Assembly (NCBI GenBank): GCA_037176905.1
Contig: JBBBWG010001559.1
Coordinates: 1-64,000 of the forward strand
Source of the DNA: Azolla pinnata
Lineage: Eukaryota; Streptophyta; Polypodiopsida; Salviniales; Salviniaceae
DNA length: 64,000 nucleotides
Reading direction: 5' to 3'
Positions 22,623-35,194 of this stretch are shown in pieces; within the stretch, counting starts at the first letter, position 1, and each line of letters begins with the position of its first letter. The notes under the pieces were generated by a model. It saw nothing but the letters and a program-made list of their open reading frames with translations. It did no database searches and was not told the DNA's origin. The translations under genes and the position numbers were made by a program.

Positions 22623-25132
22623 ATGGAAGGGATGGGTGAAAGCTATGGAGATATAATGAAGCATCCACATGGATCGTTGTCACAATCAAGCTATGTTTCT
22701 GCACCTGGAGGCGATACTACTACTGCTATTCCTCTGTCAGAGGGATCTTCGTTCAGCTCGAGATCTCAGCCGCATAGCCATGGCTTCTTCAACGATCAAA
22801 GCATGCATCATCTCCCGCCACTCTATTCTTCTTCTCCATCTCCAGCTCTGTCTCCGTCTCCATCGTCCTCGTCTTCGTCTTCGTCTTCTTCGATTTTCCA
22901 ACGTTCTCGCTCGGTTTCACAGCCGTCGACCTTCTTCCAGAGCTTGCTACAGGGACCTCCATTTGCTCAGAGCACCTCCTCCACTACTCCCTTCGAGGAG
23001 TTTCCGTTGCGAGGGAAAGATGGAGCTGCCATGTCCTGCACATCAGATCGCTCTGCACATGCCGAAGCTTCCATAAGCGAGCAAGAGACTCATTCTATCC
23101 CTTCTCTCCCACCATTGTCGCCATCGCCATGCCGTAACCAGAACATGTTTCGGAAGCAAGCTACAGATGTCAGCCAGAGGTCCATAGCCTCTTCTCCACC
23201 ACCACCTCCTCCACGAAGAAATCATCATCGAAGATCGCATAGCGAAATACCGTACCTGTTCTCCACCAGTAAAGATGCTCCGTTATCAGTCTCTGAACCG
23301 CATTACTCGCCCATGGAGAACGAAACTATATGCCTGCAAGAGCCATTCTGGCACAAGAGTAAGCTCACCAATAACCGTGTTAATGTCAAAGAGGAGAGGC
23401 TATGGGATACTGCCGGAGATGAACCTGATCTTATGGAGGCTGTGAAAGAGCGGGAGGTAGAGGGAGACGGGGCTGATGACCTCTTCTCGATGTATATTGA
23501 TGTTGATAAGATCGATAACCTCCATGATGGGTGTTCCTCAGAGGCATTGAGCAACTTAAATGCTGTGAAAAGGGCAGGAAAAGGAGGAAGGTCGAGCGAT
23601 CCTACAGCAATGAGTGTGGATGATGGGAAAGAGATGGACATTTCATGTTCTGAAAAACAACAGGAGAGTGCTTGTAATGTCACTCAAAGCGATAAAGAAG
23701 AAGACAGTGACAAGGAAGAGGATAGTGCTATGGGAGATAGTCATGGAAAGGATTTGGAGATCACTGACGATGGTTGTAAAAAAATGATTGGGAAACCTAA
23801 AAAAGAGAGCTGTTCGTATTATCATTCACGCAGTGCATCAATGGATGGTATCTTAACGTACTCTATGAAGGGCAGCAATAAGAACGAGAATGCAGCTTCT
23901 CAAGGAAGACAGATTATTCACCATCAGCATAGACGTTCGATCGATGGTGCATTGGATTTCAAGAAGACCCTCAACAGTGGTGTGTTTGATGGAGCTGAAT
24001 TAGAGAAAATCATGGCGAACGATAAATTGGCCGAGATCGCTTCAGTTGATCCCAAGAGGGCTAAAAGGTGAGGCTAACATGCAATTGACTGGTCTGATGA
24101 GAAAACTACTCTTCTCCTTGTTTATCTGTCATGTTATTACTTGAATTTCTTTAAGTTCCATTCTCTCAAGCAAGCTATCCACGTGCATTCGAGGAAAGTA
24201 CTGAAAACGTTTATTAATGTGTGGAATGGATGGGTGCAAATCAGAATCTTGGCAAATCGTCAATCAGCAGCTCGTTCAAAGGAGAGGAAAATGCGATACA
24301 TACTGGAGCTAGAAAGGAAAGTTCAAACGCTTCAATCGGAGGCTACGAGCTTGTCTGCACAATTGACATTGATGCAGGTTAGCAACAATGTTCAAGGAAA
24401 AATTAAAAAATAAGGTTTTTGTATGCTTTTCAGCTCTCTGCTGTGTCAATATCCTCTGCTTGTTGAAATATCTCATGCCGAGTCCTCAACATCTTTGATT
24501 TGATAGCAGAGCACAATTATTCTATATGGATGTATTGTCATAGAAGCTCGGTATAAAATATATATATGGATTCAGCTTTTCAGTGATTTGCAAATCAGCA
24601 CTTTGAAAGTTTTAGTGAATAAGGAATCCTTCTTGTGAGCAATGGTGTATTCTACACATGCATTAGACAAGCTTAGAAATTCATGTGAAACACTCAGAAA
24701 GAATTTAACCATAATTGCATAGATAGGTTTTGAAATTCGTGTGGAAGATTATGGAAGAATGTATGTAAATTTTCTTTTATGGTGACAGAGGGACTCTACG
24801 GATATGGTGAACGAGAATAGTGAACTGAAGCTAAGATTGCAAGCAATGGAGCAACAAGCAAAGCTTCGTGAAGGTGAGTATACAATTTCAGTGTACGGTT
24901 AAAAGATAAGCCATATCCACAAAAGATGAAGCTTTTTTCTATCAGTACTGGTGTTTCTAAGCGCTGATTCAATGTCATGTTTTCTTCGTCTTTTTCCTTT
25001 TTTTTTTCTGTTTATGCAGCTTTGAATGAAACCCTAAGTAATGAGGTTCAAAGGCTAAAGCTTGCTTCTAGAGAAATGTCGGGGGATTCACATGTGCCTT
25101 CTCCTTTCACTTCGCAGCAAATCCAGCAATGA
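22623..25132 (+). CDS. Group I bZIP transcription factor (bZIP29/30, VIP1 relative)
   Basis: Nuclear DNA-binding protein of plant bZIP group I. Exons 22623-24067, 24245-24377, 24789-24873 and 25020-25132; phases close to 591 codons plus stop. The start lies in a good context (CCACCATGG) right after a leader splice acceptor. The long first exon encodes a Ser/Pro-rich disordered region with poly-Ser. RRSHSEIPY (about residue 205), SRSASMDG (about 400) and RRSIDGAL (about 440) are RxxS sites of the kind phosphorylated and bound by 14-3-3 proteins in VIP1 and bZIP29. The basic region [15 protein letters not shown] (about 483-497) carries the group I lysine in place of the usual arginine. A leucine zipper continues across exons 2-4. 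The acidic stretch [13 protein letters not shown] near residue 360 is extra. Group members act in cell proliferation, osmotic and mechanical responses; the exact orthologue is not resolved. Confidence 0.93.
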
Positions 25133-26310
25133 CAGAAACAAGCCGCCTCACCGACCTCTGGAGAATCCACAGATACTCCAAACCTAACTAACTTAACTAA
25201 CTCTCAAATGAAGTCTAACTCACTTTAGCTTTCAAGTTGTAAAGGTGAATCTTGCCATGGATTCATTCCACCCTCTTGTATTTCACCATATACTATAAAT
25301 ATTTTAGTAAAAATCATTCAAGATGATTGTGCAGATGATGGAGCAGATCTGCCCTTGCGGCAGTATGCATTGTGTTTCACCACATACATCTAAGGAAAGA
25401 AGGCATTCAGTAGTGTTGTATCATGCATGAACAGTAGCTTTCAGTAAATATAAGAAGGATTGATGGCTGAGGTAAGACCGGTCGTATGGTTTATTTAGCT
25501 TGATCCATCCATGGACTGACGGTGTTCAATGCATATGGTGATTGATGGGTGCCTTCCACTTCCATTCTTAGCATAATCACCTGCCATTTTTTATCACAAT
25601 TTTTGCTTCTCATATTGTTTTATTTTGGGATTATACCTTGTTACTATCGCGGGAACAAATCTACATTTCATCATCCAGTTGACTTTTGTATGGGCCTCTT
25701 TACTCAATTCCTAAGGATGTATAACAGGTCAAATACCGGCACCTCACGATGCAGTTGACCTTTGCTTCCCACGGTACGTGCTCAATTCAAAGCTAACTGT
25801 CAAATACAGATTTTGGTGTCAAAGCTAACTGTCAAGGCAAACTGCCAAAATGAAATAAACCACTTCGTTTGCTGTAAATCACTTTGCTTGATATGCTTGA
25901 CACAAATTGTAAAAAATACCTTCAGTTTTTCTTCCATATTTATGAAAAGAAAAGTGCTCTACAATTGTCAAACTATCCCATAGATACCATTGCAAGGTAA
26001 TCCATGTAGCTTGGCCATCGAACCTTGGTCTAGAGAATCCGTATAAACAATTATACGGATTAGAAAAGCACTAGGAGACCATTCTCTTGGAAGGGATACG
26101 GCAGATTGTATGGAGGAGCCTAGTGTGCTTTGATCTTTGGAGAACACTGTAATCGCATCAAGGTATCATCAGGCCAATGTCTTTGATCATGGAACAGCTT
26201 AAAGCTATGGTTGTAAACTGCTAAGATCTCTGTCAGTAAATACGTATGTGAATTACCAAACTGTTCATGCTCTTCTGTGAAAGAGAGAGGAGAAGCTCCA
26301 GCGATCGGCT
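25133..26310. other. Intergenic between bZIP and Rossmann gene
   Basis: bZIP 3' UTR followed by spacer that carries the promoter of the next gene on the same strand. No coding exon or repeat recognised. Confidence 0.6.
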
Positions 26311-28669
26311 ATGGCGGACCTGGAGCTGGTTCTGGTTGTGGGCGGGAGTGGCTACCTGGGCTTGCATATCCTCCACTCCCTCGCTTCATCCGCCTCGAGG
26401 TTTCGCATCGCTTTCACCTATTTCTCCGACCCTCCGCCTCCCCTGTCCCCAGATCTCTGCCCAGCTCAAGGCTTCAAGGTGGACCTTCGATCTGGCCTCG
26501 GTTTCTCTTCCATCTCTGAGCAGCTGGGATCGGTCAGTATTTTCTATCCCGGCATGGCCATGTCTTTGTTTAGGTATGCCCTGAAAGAATTGCGCAAAAG
26601 ATTTCTACGGAATGATGCAAACATACCATCGTTTTGTTCTCAGCTCCACAGGCCTGCTACCTATTTGTTGGAGAAACCATGTTCAGAACCACAGTACATC
26701 AGACAACACAAAGAAAAAAAACCTAACCAGATAATTGTTGGAGCTTTCAAGATGTATTGATGTATCGATGAGCGTTGTTTAAACCACAGTAAATCAGGGA
26801 ACACAAAGAAAGAATCTCCTTTGGTATGGAATCGTCCTCCAGTCTCTAAATGCTCGACATTTCTTCCTTTGCAGCCGAGGGTAGTTATAAATTGTGCGGC
26901 AGTTTCCGTTCCTCGGGAATGTGAACTGGATCCTGAGAAGGCCATGGCTACTAATATCCCATCTGCACTCCTGCAATGGCTTTCTTCATTGAATGCAGCA
27001 TACCCGCCTTTGCTAATCCATCTCTCGACAGATCAAGGTGAACGGATCGAAAACTATTCCCTGATAGATAGCAAGTCTTCTCCATTTCAATTTCTTTTTT
27101 AAATGTCTAATGTACCTAATTTGTTATTTAGCTACAAAGTTTTCGTAAGTATCTCATAGTCTATAGTTTGAGCTTGGAAAGCTGAAGATTCCCTGTCCAA
27201 TGGCAGAGAATCACAATCTATTTGATTGAATCTTTGCTATGGTAATACCTTGTTATATGCATTCTGGCACAACCTATTTGAATGCATTGGTATTTGTGGA
27301 CGAATGTATACTGATATAGAAAATTGAAGGGAGAAATGAACCTCTAAATACCCCCCCCCCATTGTTTCAATCATTGGATACTGCTCACATTTCTTCATAG
27401 AAAACTGCAACCACTTCTGGAAAACATGAGGAGGAACTGTAATAAACGAATTGTTTTGATCAGTCAGTTCTAAAGCCTAGATTTGTTAACAATAGGCTAT
27501 ACACCTTCTGTTACCAGTTTATGAAGGCACAAAATCATTTTACAAAGAGGAGGATGAGACAAAACCAGTGAATGTCTATGGACGGTCAAAAGTTCAAGCC
27601 GAGGATTTCATCAAGGAGCACTGGTCGAATTATGCTATCTTGAGAAGCAGCATCATATATGGGCCTCAACCATTCATACCTATCCGGAAATCTCTTCCTA
27701 TTCAGGTCATTTCTAGAAAAATAGGGGGGAAATCTCCAATGATCTTAATTGTGTCTTTTAATATAGTATATATTAATGAGATATCGATTTTTATGTACAT
27801 GGTTTGCAGTGGATACACAATGCACTAACAAGTGGCAATGGAGCAGAGTTTTTTCACGATGAATACAGATGCCCTGTTTTTGTGAAGGATGTCGTTGCTG
27901 TGATATTGAAGATCATAGAAAAGGAACACGAAGGTTTACTCTTAGCTTCTTATCTGGGAATATATATCAGTTCATGAATATGGCTTGCTTGACGTTGAAT
28001 TTTTTCGGACATGCATCCATGGTGTGCAAAATTGTTACAACCCAATAAGGAGTCACAATGAAATTAAAAAGAGATTTCGGATAGATATGGGTTGGAAGCA
28101 TTGTGCAATTTGTCTTAGTTTCATAAAACGTCCAATTTTTTGCAGATTATATGGCTGCATAAGTCTCATGTTTTGCACAAGTTGCTAATCTCATTGTTTT
28201 GCACAATGTGAAAATTGAACTGGAATAGCTAGGCCTGGTAACCTTCTTGTCATTAGAAGGCGCATTTTGTGCGATAAGCTGAAGAGTGACTTGTGTGTTT
28301 AGAAGTGAAATTGAAATGGCTCTCTCTTTGTGTTTCGAGTATAGGTGATAAAGTTCAACTACTGCTTAATGTTGGTGGGCCTACGCGTCTCTCCCGTGCT
28401 GATATGGCGGAGATAGTAGCTGAAGTTAAAGGGATCGACAACTCTCTAATCAAACGTGTCTCGGCGGCATCTGTATGTCAAAAAATACTCTCGCTAATAG
28501 TGCTTTTGTGAAACTTTTGTGGAAACTGATAGGTTGTACATGTTCCCAGGTCAATAGAGGTGTGGCTAGCCCTACAGATATATCAATGGATGTGAGCAAA
28601 TGCCTCTCAGAATTGAAGATTAAACTCACTCCGTTTCACCAAGGCGTGGAGCTCACTTTGGTTTCAAGT

Positions 28670-28737
<68 letters not shown>

Positions 28738-29099
28738 CTAATCACACTTCGATTCTATGCTATGCCTTTGATCGCATTCAATTCTTCTTCATGCTTTGAT
28801 ACAATGCAATGCCTCAAGAATGTCGAGCACATGCGTGCGTGCACAGGATTCTCGCTGAAGTGTTTTTAAAACATGGTGTAGTAATCCCTTCTCAACATAC
28901 AAAACAATATGTTTATTTGGCTTGAGATTTTGTTCCATACAATCCTCTCCGTCTCTCTCATTTGAAGTTGATTTAATTCATTTGAAGTTCATATGATTGA
29001 AACTTTTGATGGTTATTCTGGTGTTGACGTGAATTTGTGGCAGCTTCTTTGACTTATAAATTTTAAAAAGCTTTCTATTCAATGATTGCAGGCAACTAA
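26311..29099 (+). CDS. MAT2B/RmlD-like NAD(P)-binding Rossmann protein
   Basis: Extended short-chain dehydrogenase of the RmlD/MAT2B type. Exons 26311-26532, 26875-27037, 27518-27705, 27810-27933, 28345-28472, 28550-28667 and 29092-29099; phases close to 316 codons plus stop. The nucleotide-binding loop is VVGGSGYLG (residues 9-17). INCAAVS and HLSTDQ are the strand ends around the active site. YGRSK is the YxxxK pair. ILRSSIIYGP and FVKDVV are family blocks. Relatives include dTDP-4-dehydrorhamnose reductase and the regulatory beta subunit of methionine adenosyltransferase. Which substrate is used in plants is not known to me. The last exon would be only 8 nt (Ser-Asn-stop in frame after the splice), so the 3' end is the least certain part. 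If intron 6 is retained the frame reads into a CT microsatellite. Confidence 0.88.
28675..28733 (+). repeat. CT microsatellite in intron 6
   Basis: About 29 CT units starting eight bases after the last strong 5' splice site of the Rossmann gene. Such a pyrimidine run may influence splicing and is likely polymorphic. Confidence 0.97.
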
Positions 29100-29845
29100 A
29101 GATTTTGTCAGTGCTACCACCAGCTTCAATCAAGAAGTTATTCTTTTATTTCCTTCTTAACCGTATGATTAACCTAAATCCATTGTTGGCTATCATATAA
29201 GACACATATGCAACACCATAGTTCTTGCAATGTGTGAGCTTTTGAGAAATATTTCACCTTTCCTATTTTACCTTTCAAATTATGTTGAAATACAAAAACT
29301 CAAAACACATTGGTATTCATATATATATATTCGATAAATTAGTGACATCTTCGAATCGGCAGAGCCATGGTATTTGTTCAGCTGTTCAAGCTGACGGAGC
29401 TACAACATTAAGCTGCATAGAAATCTAAGTATGGGGTCATTAACTCATAATGGCAAGTTGCAACTCATCGGCTGACAAATCTTATGTTGAAGTTGCTTGA
29501 GCTGTGTTTGGCCTACCTCTGAGTAGCTTGGCAAGTTAACTTCTTGTCTTGCAGGCTCGAGCTCGGTTTTTCTGAGGGTTTTAAAATCTGCTTAGAATTC
29601 AAGCTGGGCCAAGCCAAGCTGTGTTGCCAAAAACACTCAACAGAAAATTTGCTTTGCACATGGGAGATGCGCGGATTTCATTCTCCCTGTTGCAAATCCA
29701 AATCCTCTAGTGTTGCTCTTGAGAGCCCTTGCAAAATGGAAATGAACATTTGGTTGGTTTTGAAGTGAACGAAGAGATCGATGGCTCGTCGAGAGAGCCT
29801 CGAAAGCGTCTCAAGGTATAAGATACGGAGCTCCAAGTATATTGC
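29100..29845. other. Intergenic, no gene recognised
   Basis: Spacer between the Rossmann gene and the lipoate ligase gene, including the 3' UTR of the former. Nothing else seen. Confidence 0.55.
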
Positions 29846-29848
29846 AAT

Positions 29849-30280
29849 GATCTGCATCGTACGAGACTAATTGATCCACACGCGATTTTAATTAGCTATG
29901 CCTTTTTCTGATTGAAGAACATAAGCTCTTAAAAGTTTGATGATCGAGGAACAGAAGCTCTTCAGTTCCTCTCAGCGACGAACCGATCTGCATCGTACAA
30001 GACTGATCGATCCACAAGCGGATTTTAAAATTTAGCTATGCCTTTTCTGATCGAGGAACATAAGCTCTTAAGTTTGATGATCGAAGAACAGAAGCTCTTC
30101 GATTTCCTCCTCCCAGCAATTGAATCGATCTGCACCATAAAGGACCGATTGATCCACACGCGAATTTTTAATTTGGCTAGCCTTTTCTGATTGAGGAACA
30201 CAAGCTCTTCAGTTCGATGATCGAGGAACAGAAGCTCTTCAGTTTGATGATCCAAGAACAGAAGCTCTTCAGTTTCAATT
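29849..30280 (+). repeat. Three copies of a 136-142-bp tandem repeat
   Basis: GATCTGCA-starting units at 29849, 29985 and 30127. Each holds TGATCCACA.GCG, TTTTCTGAT and two or three GAGGAACA.AAGCTCTT words, which are themselves a 25-bp sub-repeat. Confidence 0.92.
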
Positions 30281-30389
30281 CAATCAGCAATGAATTGCTC
30301 TCAAAGAAGTTCACAGGGAAAGCCAGCGGGCTATTTGCGAAATAAGGGAAAAATGCTTCAAAACAGAGCGAAGCAAGGGCACCTGCGGA

Positions 30390-30560
30390 AATACGATCGA
30401 AATACAGAAATACAGAAATACGAGCGAAATACAGAAATACAGAAATACGAGGGAAATACACAAATACAGAAATACGAGAGAAATACAGAAATACGAGAGA
30501 AATACAGAAATACGAGAGAAATACAGAAATACGAGCGAAATACAGAAATACAGAGAAGCA
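30390..30560 (+). repeat. AGAAATAC short tandem array
   Basis: Roughly twenty units of GAAATACA or GAAATACGA, grouped into higher-order sets by GAGCG and GAGAG spacers. It ends about 70 bp before the lipoate ligase ATG, so it may lie in that gene's promoter or leader. A TTC run follows at 30582-30605. Confidence 0.95.
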
Positions 30561-30627
30561 GAACAGAGACCTCGACGACATCTTCTTCTTCTTCTTCTTC
30601 TTCCTCTTCTGTCGTCCTTCTCCCTCC

Positions 30628-30804
30628 ATGTCTGCTGCTCTTGCTGCCGGCAAGCAGATCATTAACCTGCTCAGGCTGCGCTCTTTCCCGATCCTCCAAC
30701 AGCTCCGCCTGGAAGAATGCCTCCTGCGAGCTTCGCCGGAGAATTGGTGCATCCTCAATGACGGCACTCAACCTCCAGCCATCGTCATGGGGATCTCCGG
30801 GTTA

Positions 30805-30848
<44 letters not shown>

Positions 30849-32809
30849 CTCTCTCTCGGATGCCGCAGTAGTCCGATTTCGATGCGGCAGATGCATTCGC
30901 TTGTTCAGATTCTACCAGCTTATCCTATGTGCGTATGTACGGAATGTGTGTCCGGTATGCACATCAGTAGGTATGCCCATGTGTGTGTTATGTATGTATG
31001 CATGCCCGAATGTGCGTATGCATGTATGCACGTTGTGCACATCACTAGGTATGGATGTGCGTATGTTATGTATGCCTGGATGTGTGTACGCTGGTATGTG
31101 GTTTGTGTATGTACATCGGTAGGTATGCCCATGTGTGTGTGATGTATGTATGCATGCCCGAATGTGCGTATGCTTGTATGTACGTTGTGCACATCACTAG
31201 GTATGGATGTGTGTATGTTATGTATGCCTGGATGTGTGTACGCTGGTATGTGGTTTGTGTATGTACATTGGTAGGTATGGATGTGTGTATGTTAGGTATG
31301 TTTGTGTTTGTATGCATATACATGTAATGTGTGTATGCATGTAAGGTGTGTATATACGGCTATGTATGTGTGCGTGTGTGTCCATGCATTAAACCAGCTA
31401 GTCATCTTCTGCATCACTTCACAATCTGTGATGCTATAGTTGCCATAGATATTACTTCAAGTCGTGCTCTGAGAAGGATTTGAAGGTACTTTCAATTTGA
31501 AAGGAGTATGTGAATGTTCCTGATTCAAAAATACGTTCCTTTTTGGGTTTTTCTGTTAGAATCTCTGTCTATTCCCTATCTAGCTTTTTTTTTATTCTCG
31601 GAATCATTGCCCCTACATGCGAGGGACCAGAAAAAAGCATCGGTTTATGAGTCGGGTTTAAAATGCATGATGCATATCCGTTGTTAATGATAATGTATCA
31701 GGGATCCTGAAGCTTTGCTAGAGATGAAGAAGGTGGTTCATGACCCTGTGCCAGTCATCAAACGCTTCAGTGGCGGGGGCACTGTCATTGTAGATCATGA
31801 CACAGTCTTTGTGACTTTAATCTGCCGTGAAGGAGCAATCCGGGACCTTCCCTTATTCCCGAGACCGATCGCAAGTTGGACCGAAAAATTCTACAAACCA
31901 GTCTTCAAGGATAATGACGGGTTTCACTTACGAGAATCAGGTATATTCGACGACATTTCGGCTTTATGTACATTGGTAACTTAGGTTATGAATGCGCTTT
32001 GCGAGGCTGCTGGGTTTCAGCTTGAGTCATGTATCCCCAAGATTTAGGTTTTTCTCATCCATTTGCAAGTCATATCTGTATTTTAGACTGGTATGCTTTG
32101 CATAGCCTTAACTGCTGCATACATTGGTATTGTTTGCATATCCTTAACTGCTGCTTAGGTCGGTATTGTTTACATAGCCTTAACTACTGTATCGCTTGGT
32201 ATTGTTTGCAGAACCCTTATTACTGTATAGATTGGCATTGTTTTGCATAACCTTACCTAGTGAATCAAACAACCTGGACAATCATGGACGGTCATGATCT
32301 CTGATATGGATATGTCCTATTTGGTGTGTAAAAGCAGCTAAATCTTGTTTTGTTTGGCAGACTATGTTTTCGGAGAGCGTAAGTTTGGTGGCAGTGCACA
32401 GTCTATCACTAAAGATAGGTGGCTTCATCACACGTCGTTCCTTTGGGATTATCATATGCCGAGGATGGCATATTTGAAGATCCCAAAGAGAGCACCTGAA
32501 TATAGAGCTGTAAGCTAGTTCCAGACATGTTCGACGATAGATTCTATGAACATGTTTTTCTTTTTACCATAAAAGTCTCGTTTTCATCGTGTGCAGGGCC
32601 GAACGCATGAAGATTTCATTTGTAAACTTAGAGATCACTACTCCTCCAGGAGTCTGTTTCTCACAAATGTTGAGATGGCACTTCCCGAATATTTCGATGT
32701 AAGAAATGTTTCATTAGATGAGATCTCTTCATTCAACCATCAACCTCGGACAAAATTGTTCACTACTGAGGAGCTTCGCTCTATCATGAAGAAAGTAACC
32801 TGTGATTGA
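30628..32809 (+). CDS. LPLA: Lipoate-protein ligase A-like (BPL/LPL family)
   Basis: Enzyme predicted to attach lipoate or octanoate to lysines of 2-oxoacid dehydrogenase E2 or glycine-cleavage H proteins, in mitochondria by analogy with the Arabidopsis homologue. Exons 30628-30800, 31702-31940, 32361-32509 and 32597-32809; phases close to 257 codons plus stop. Key motifs in order: ILQQLRLEECLLR, NWCILNDG, AIVMGISG, KRFSGGGTVIVD (the lipoyl-binding GGGT loop), DYVFGERKFGGSAQS with the conserved Lys-Phe-Gly-Gly, and HHTSFLWDY. Length is near the usual 260-280. No clear transit peptide precedes the domain. Intron 1 (30801-31701) holds a CT microsatellite and a 152-bp minisatellite. Confidence 0.92.
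30805..30858 (+). repeat. CT microsatellite at start of LPLA intron 1
   Basis: About 20 CT units just inside the 5' splice site at 30800/30801, interrupted once by GTT. Confidence 0.95.
30960..31400 (+). repeat. 152-bp minisatellite in LPLA intron 1
   Basis: The block GGTAGGTATGCCCATGTGTG recurs at a 152-bp period (GTATG anchors at 30971, 31123 and 31275). The units are built from TATG/TGTG words with ACGTTGTGCACATCACTAGG as the most unique segment. The third unit is partial and degenerates into plain TATG repeats. Confidence 0.92.
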
Positions 32810-35190
32810 AACCATTGCTCATATATGGGAAAGCTGCATCTAGCTTTCCATGGTACCAGTACTGACAAGCCCTGATTTTTTCATATAGATTTACCCCACT
32901 CCTTTGCCAGAAACAACCAAAATGGAAGGAAAAAGGGAAATGAATCCAACTACAATTTATCGGGTGTATATCATTTGGCGACTATAGAAACGTGAGAACT
33001 TTATTGTTTCGGATGTTTGCCATTTACACCAAAGCAAGCTTTCATTCACTGTTGTCATCTCTTTTTTTTCGTAGCACAATTGAAACGAAAGGCAATGCTG
33101 TACTTCTCTCGGCCTTTTGGCACGAGTATGGATTCAACTCCGTTTGGTAATTACTCATACCTTGCAACACTGCTTTCAACAGAAAAATGAACAAACAAAA
33201 AGCTGCTAGGTGGAACATTGGGAACCATGGCTGGAGGCAATTTTTTTCTGAACAAAGTCAATAATTTCTTGGACCAGGACTGCCATGGCATCTTCATGCT
33301 AGCAAGAGAACAAAAGCAAAGGTTTTCAGATCAGCAAGCAGCAATTGGAGGCAGTTAAAACTATCTGGGGGATTTCCATGCAACTATATCTGATGACATG
33401 CCCATGGTAATTGGTGCCTGCTTCATAAACTATAACTCCTCCAAGGTCCCATGTATTTCCCAATCATGGCCAATTAGAAATAGATCAGCAGGTACATATA
33501 GGCATTTTCGTGTGAGCCATGGATTAGCCCCAAAGGTGCTTGTATATTTATCCTTTTAGCATCTATGTGAACCCCTTACATGCTATATCTTGCCAATCTT
33601 TATCTCAACAAATACAAGTGCATGGATTCTCCGAACGCTGTCAGAAACCATCCATTAGTATCCTCTTAATCAATATTTTTTATTCTCAAATACAAATGGA
33701 AGTCTTTGATGTGCATGGATTCTCCGAACGCTGTCAGAAACCATCCATTAGTATCCTCTTAATCAATATTTTTGGTTCTCAGTTCAGCCCTTTCGGACGA
33801 GGAAAAGTGAGCTATCAAAATGTGGTGGCCTTAATGCCACAATACCATACTCAGCGTGTCAAGCTAAAACCTGAAAGAACTTTGCTGTTTACATCGAGAC
33901 ATATGCGAAGATAGGAGGGGTTAAGCAGATGGATTTAAAATGAAGAGGGGATTGGTACATGTAATGGGAAGCAGCTATTGTAATTTGTGAGGACCGATTC
34001 TTCGGTCGCTTGCCTTCAATATGCCGTGCCATTCTAAGTGTATCTATCTCGTTGGGGTACGAAATACAAAAGGTTTCTTTCCCGTCGACAAGAGAACATC
34101 ACCGGGCAATGTCTCATGTTGATTTTGGTGGGTGGATGGTGAAGTAGGCACAACATCAACCAGCTTCAGTTAATTCTAGTTAAGACATAATTGGTAGCAT
34201 TCGAAAGCGGCATTAGTTTGTTTAAATATGGAATGCGCTTAGCATCATGAAAACAAGGCTAAATGGGGAGCGGATCGCGCTCTTGCAAGAGGGGCAAAAT
34301 CTCATGATGCTAGTTCCACAAGAGTAAAAGATCGGTGTGCAGGAAACGTCTCTTTTTTTTCTTTTTTCGACATGATCGATCGGAGATGGCTAGCTTTCAA
34401 GGGGGGCTACAGGACAATGATGCCTGAAGAAGAAGAAGCAGAAGAAGAAGAAGAAGAAGAATTCTTTCATATGTATAACTTATACCGGATCAACACGTGT
34501 CCGAAGCGTTGCAGGAAAAGACAGAGGTGGAGGTGGTGGTGCTAGCTTTCGCCTTTTGTTTTGTTTTTTTTTTTCTTGAGGGACCACAGTAGCAGAGGGA
34601 AGCAGGAAGAAGATGTCCGAGAATCAAAGGGCCATGTGTATCTGTCGATCGATCGAGGAAGGAAGGAAGGAACGCGTGCAAAAGTCGAAAAATATTGATG
34701 TGATGTTGTGGTTATCTCTATCACGGATCCGTCTGTAGCAGAAGAGCCAGTGTCTGATGGACCAGCCAAATACAGAAGGTGTGTTGCTCGACAAGAACGC
34801 AGATATATATATGTATATGTATATGCATGACACCTGTTACACTGACCATGGGGGCGCAATACAAAAACCATGTCCTTTTAATGGCACACCACATCGTCGA
34901 GGGCGTACTGGTGAAAGGGGTGGAATTATTATTGACATCGGAGGTAACAATGCAGTGCAACAGTGTCGATCTGCAACCGTAGACGGGGCCAGATCAGGCA
35001 GTGGTTTTTATAGCGACCCTAGGAGTTTTTTAACTGTTGGGGGGAGGGAACAGAGGAGAAGCGATTGGTGGAGAAGAGATGGTCACAGGGGGGATCGTTT
35101 GCGCTCGATTTATGTATTGATATAGGATCGATTGGAGTTTGCTTTCTGTAAATCCCTCCGTTTCTAAATCATAATCACTTTGTGCATATA
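32810..35190. other. Intergenic with a 93-bp tandem duplication
   Basis: Downstream of LPLA. TGCATGGATTCTCCGAACGC and about 45 following bases occur twice, near 33618 and 33711. A GAA tract lies at about 34430-34462 and a T-run at 34563-34575. I see no gene. Short open frames around 33540-33914 are read through the duplication. Confidence 0.7.
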
Positions 35191-35194
35191 TAAA

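Noticed and set aside
33107-33121. TCTCGGCCTTTTGGC, identical to 15 bases near the 5' end of U2 snRNA
   Set aside because: Similarity stops after these bases. There is no plant snRNA upstream element or TATA box at the right spacing and no Sm site, so it is not a U2 gene. At most a tiny pseudogene scrap.
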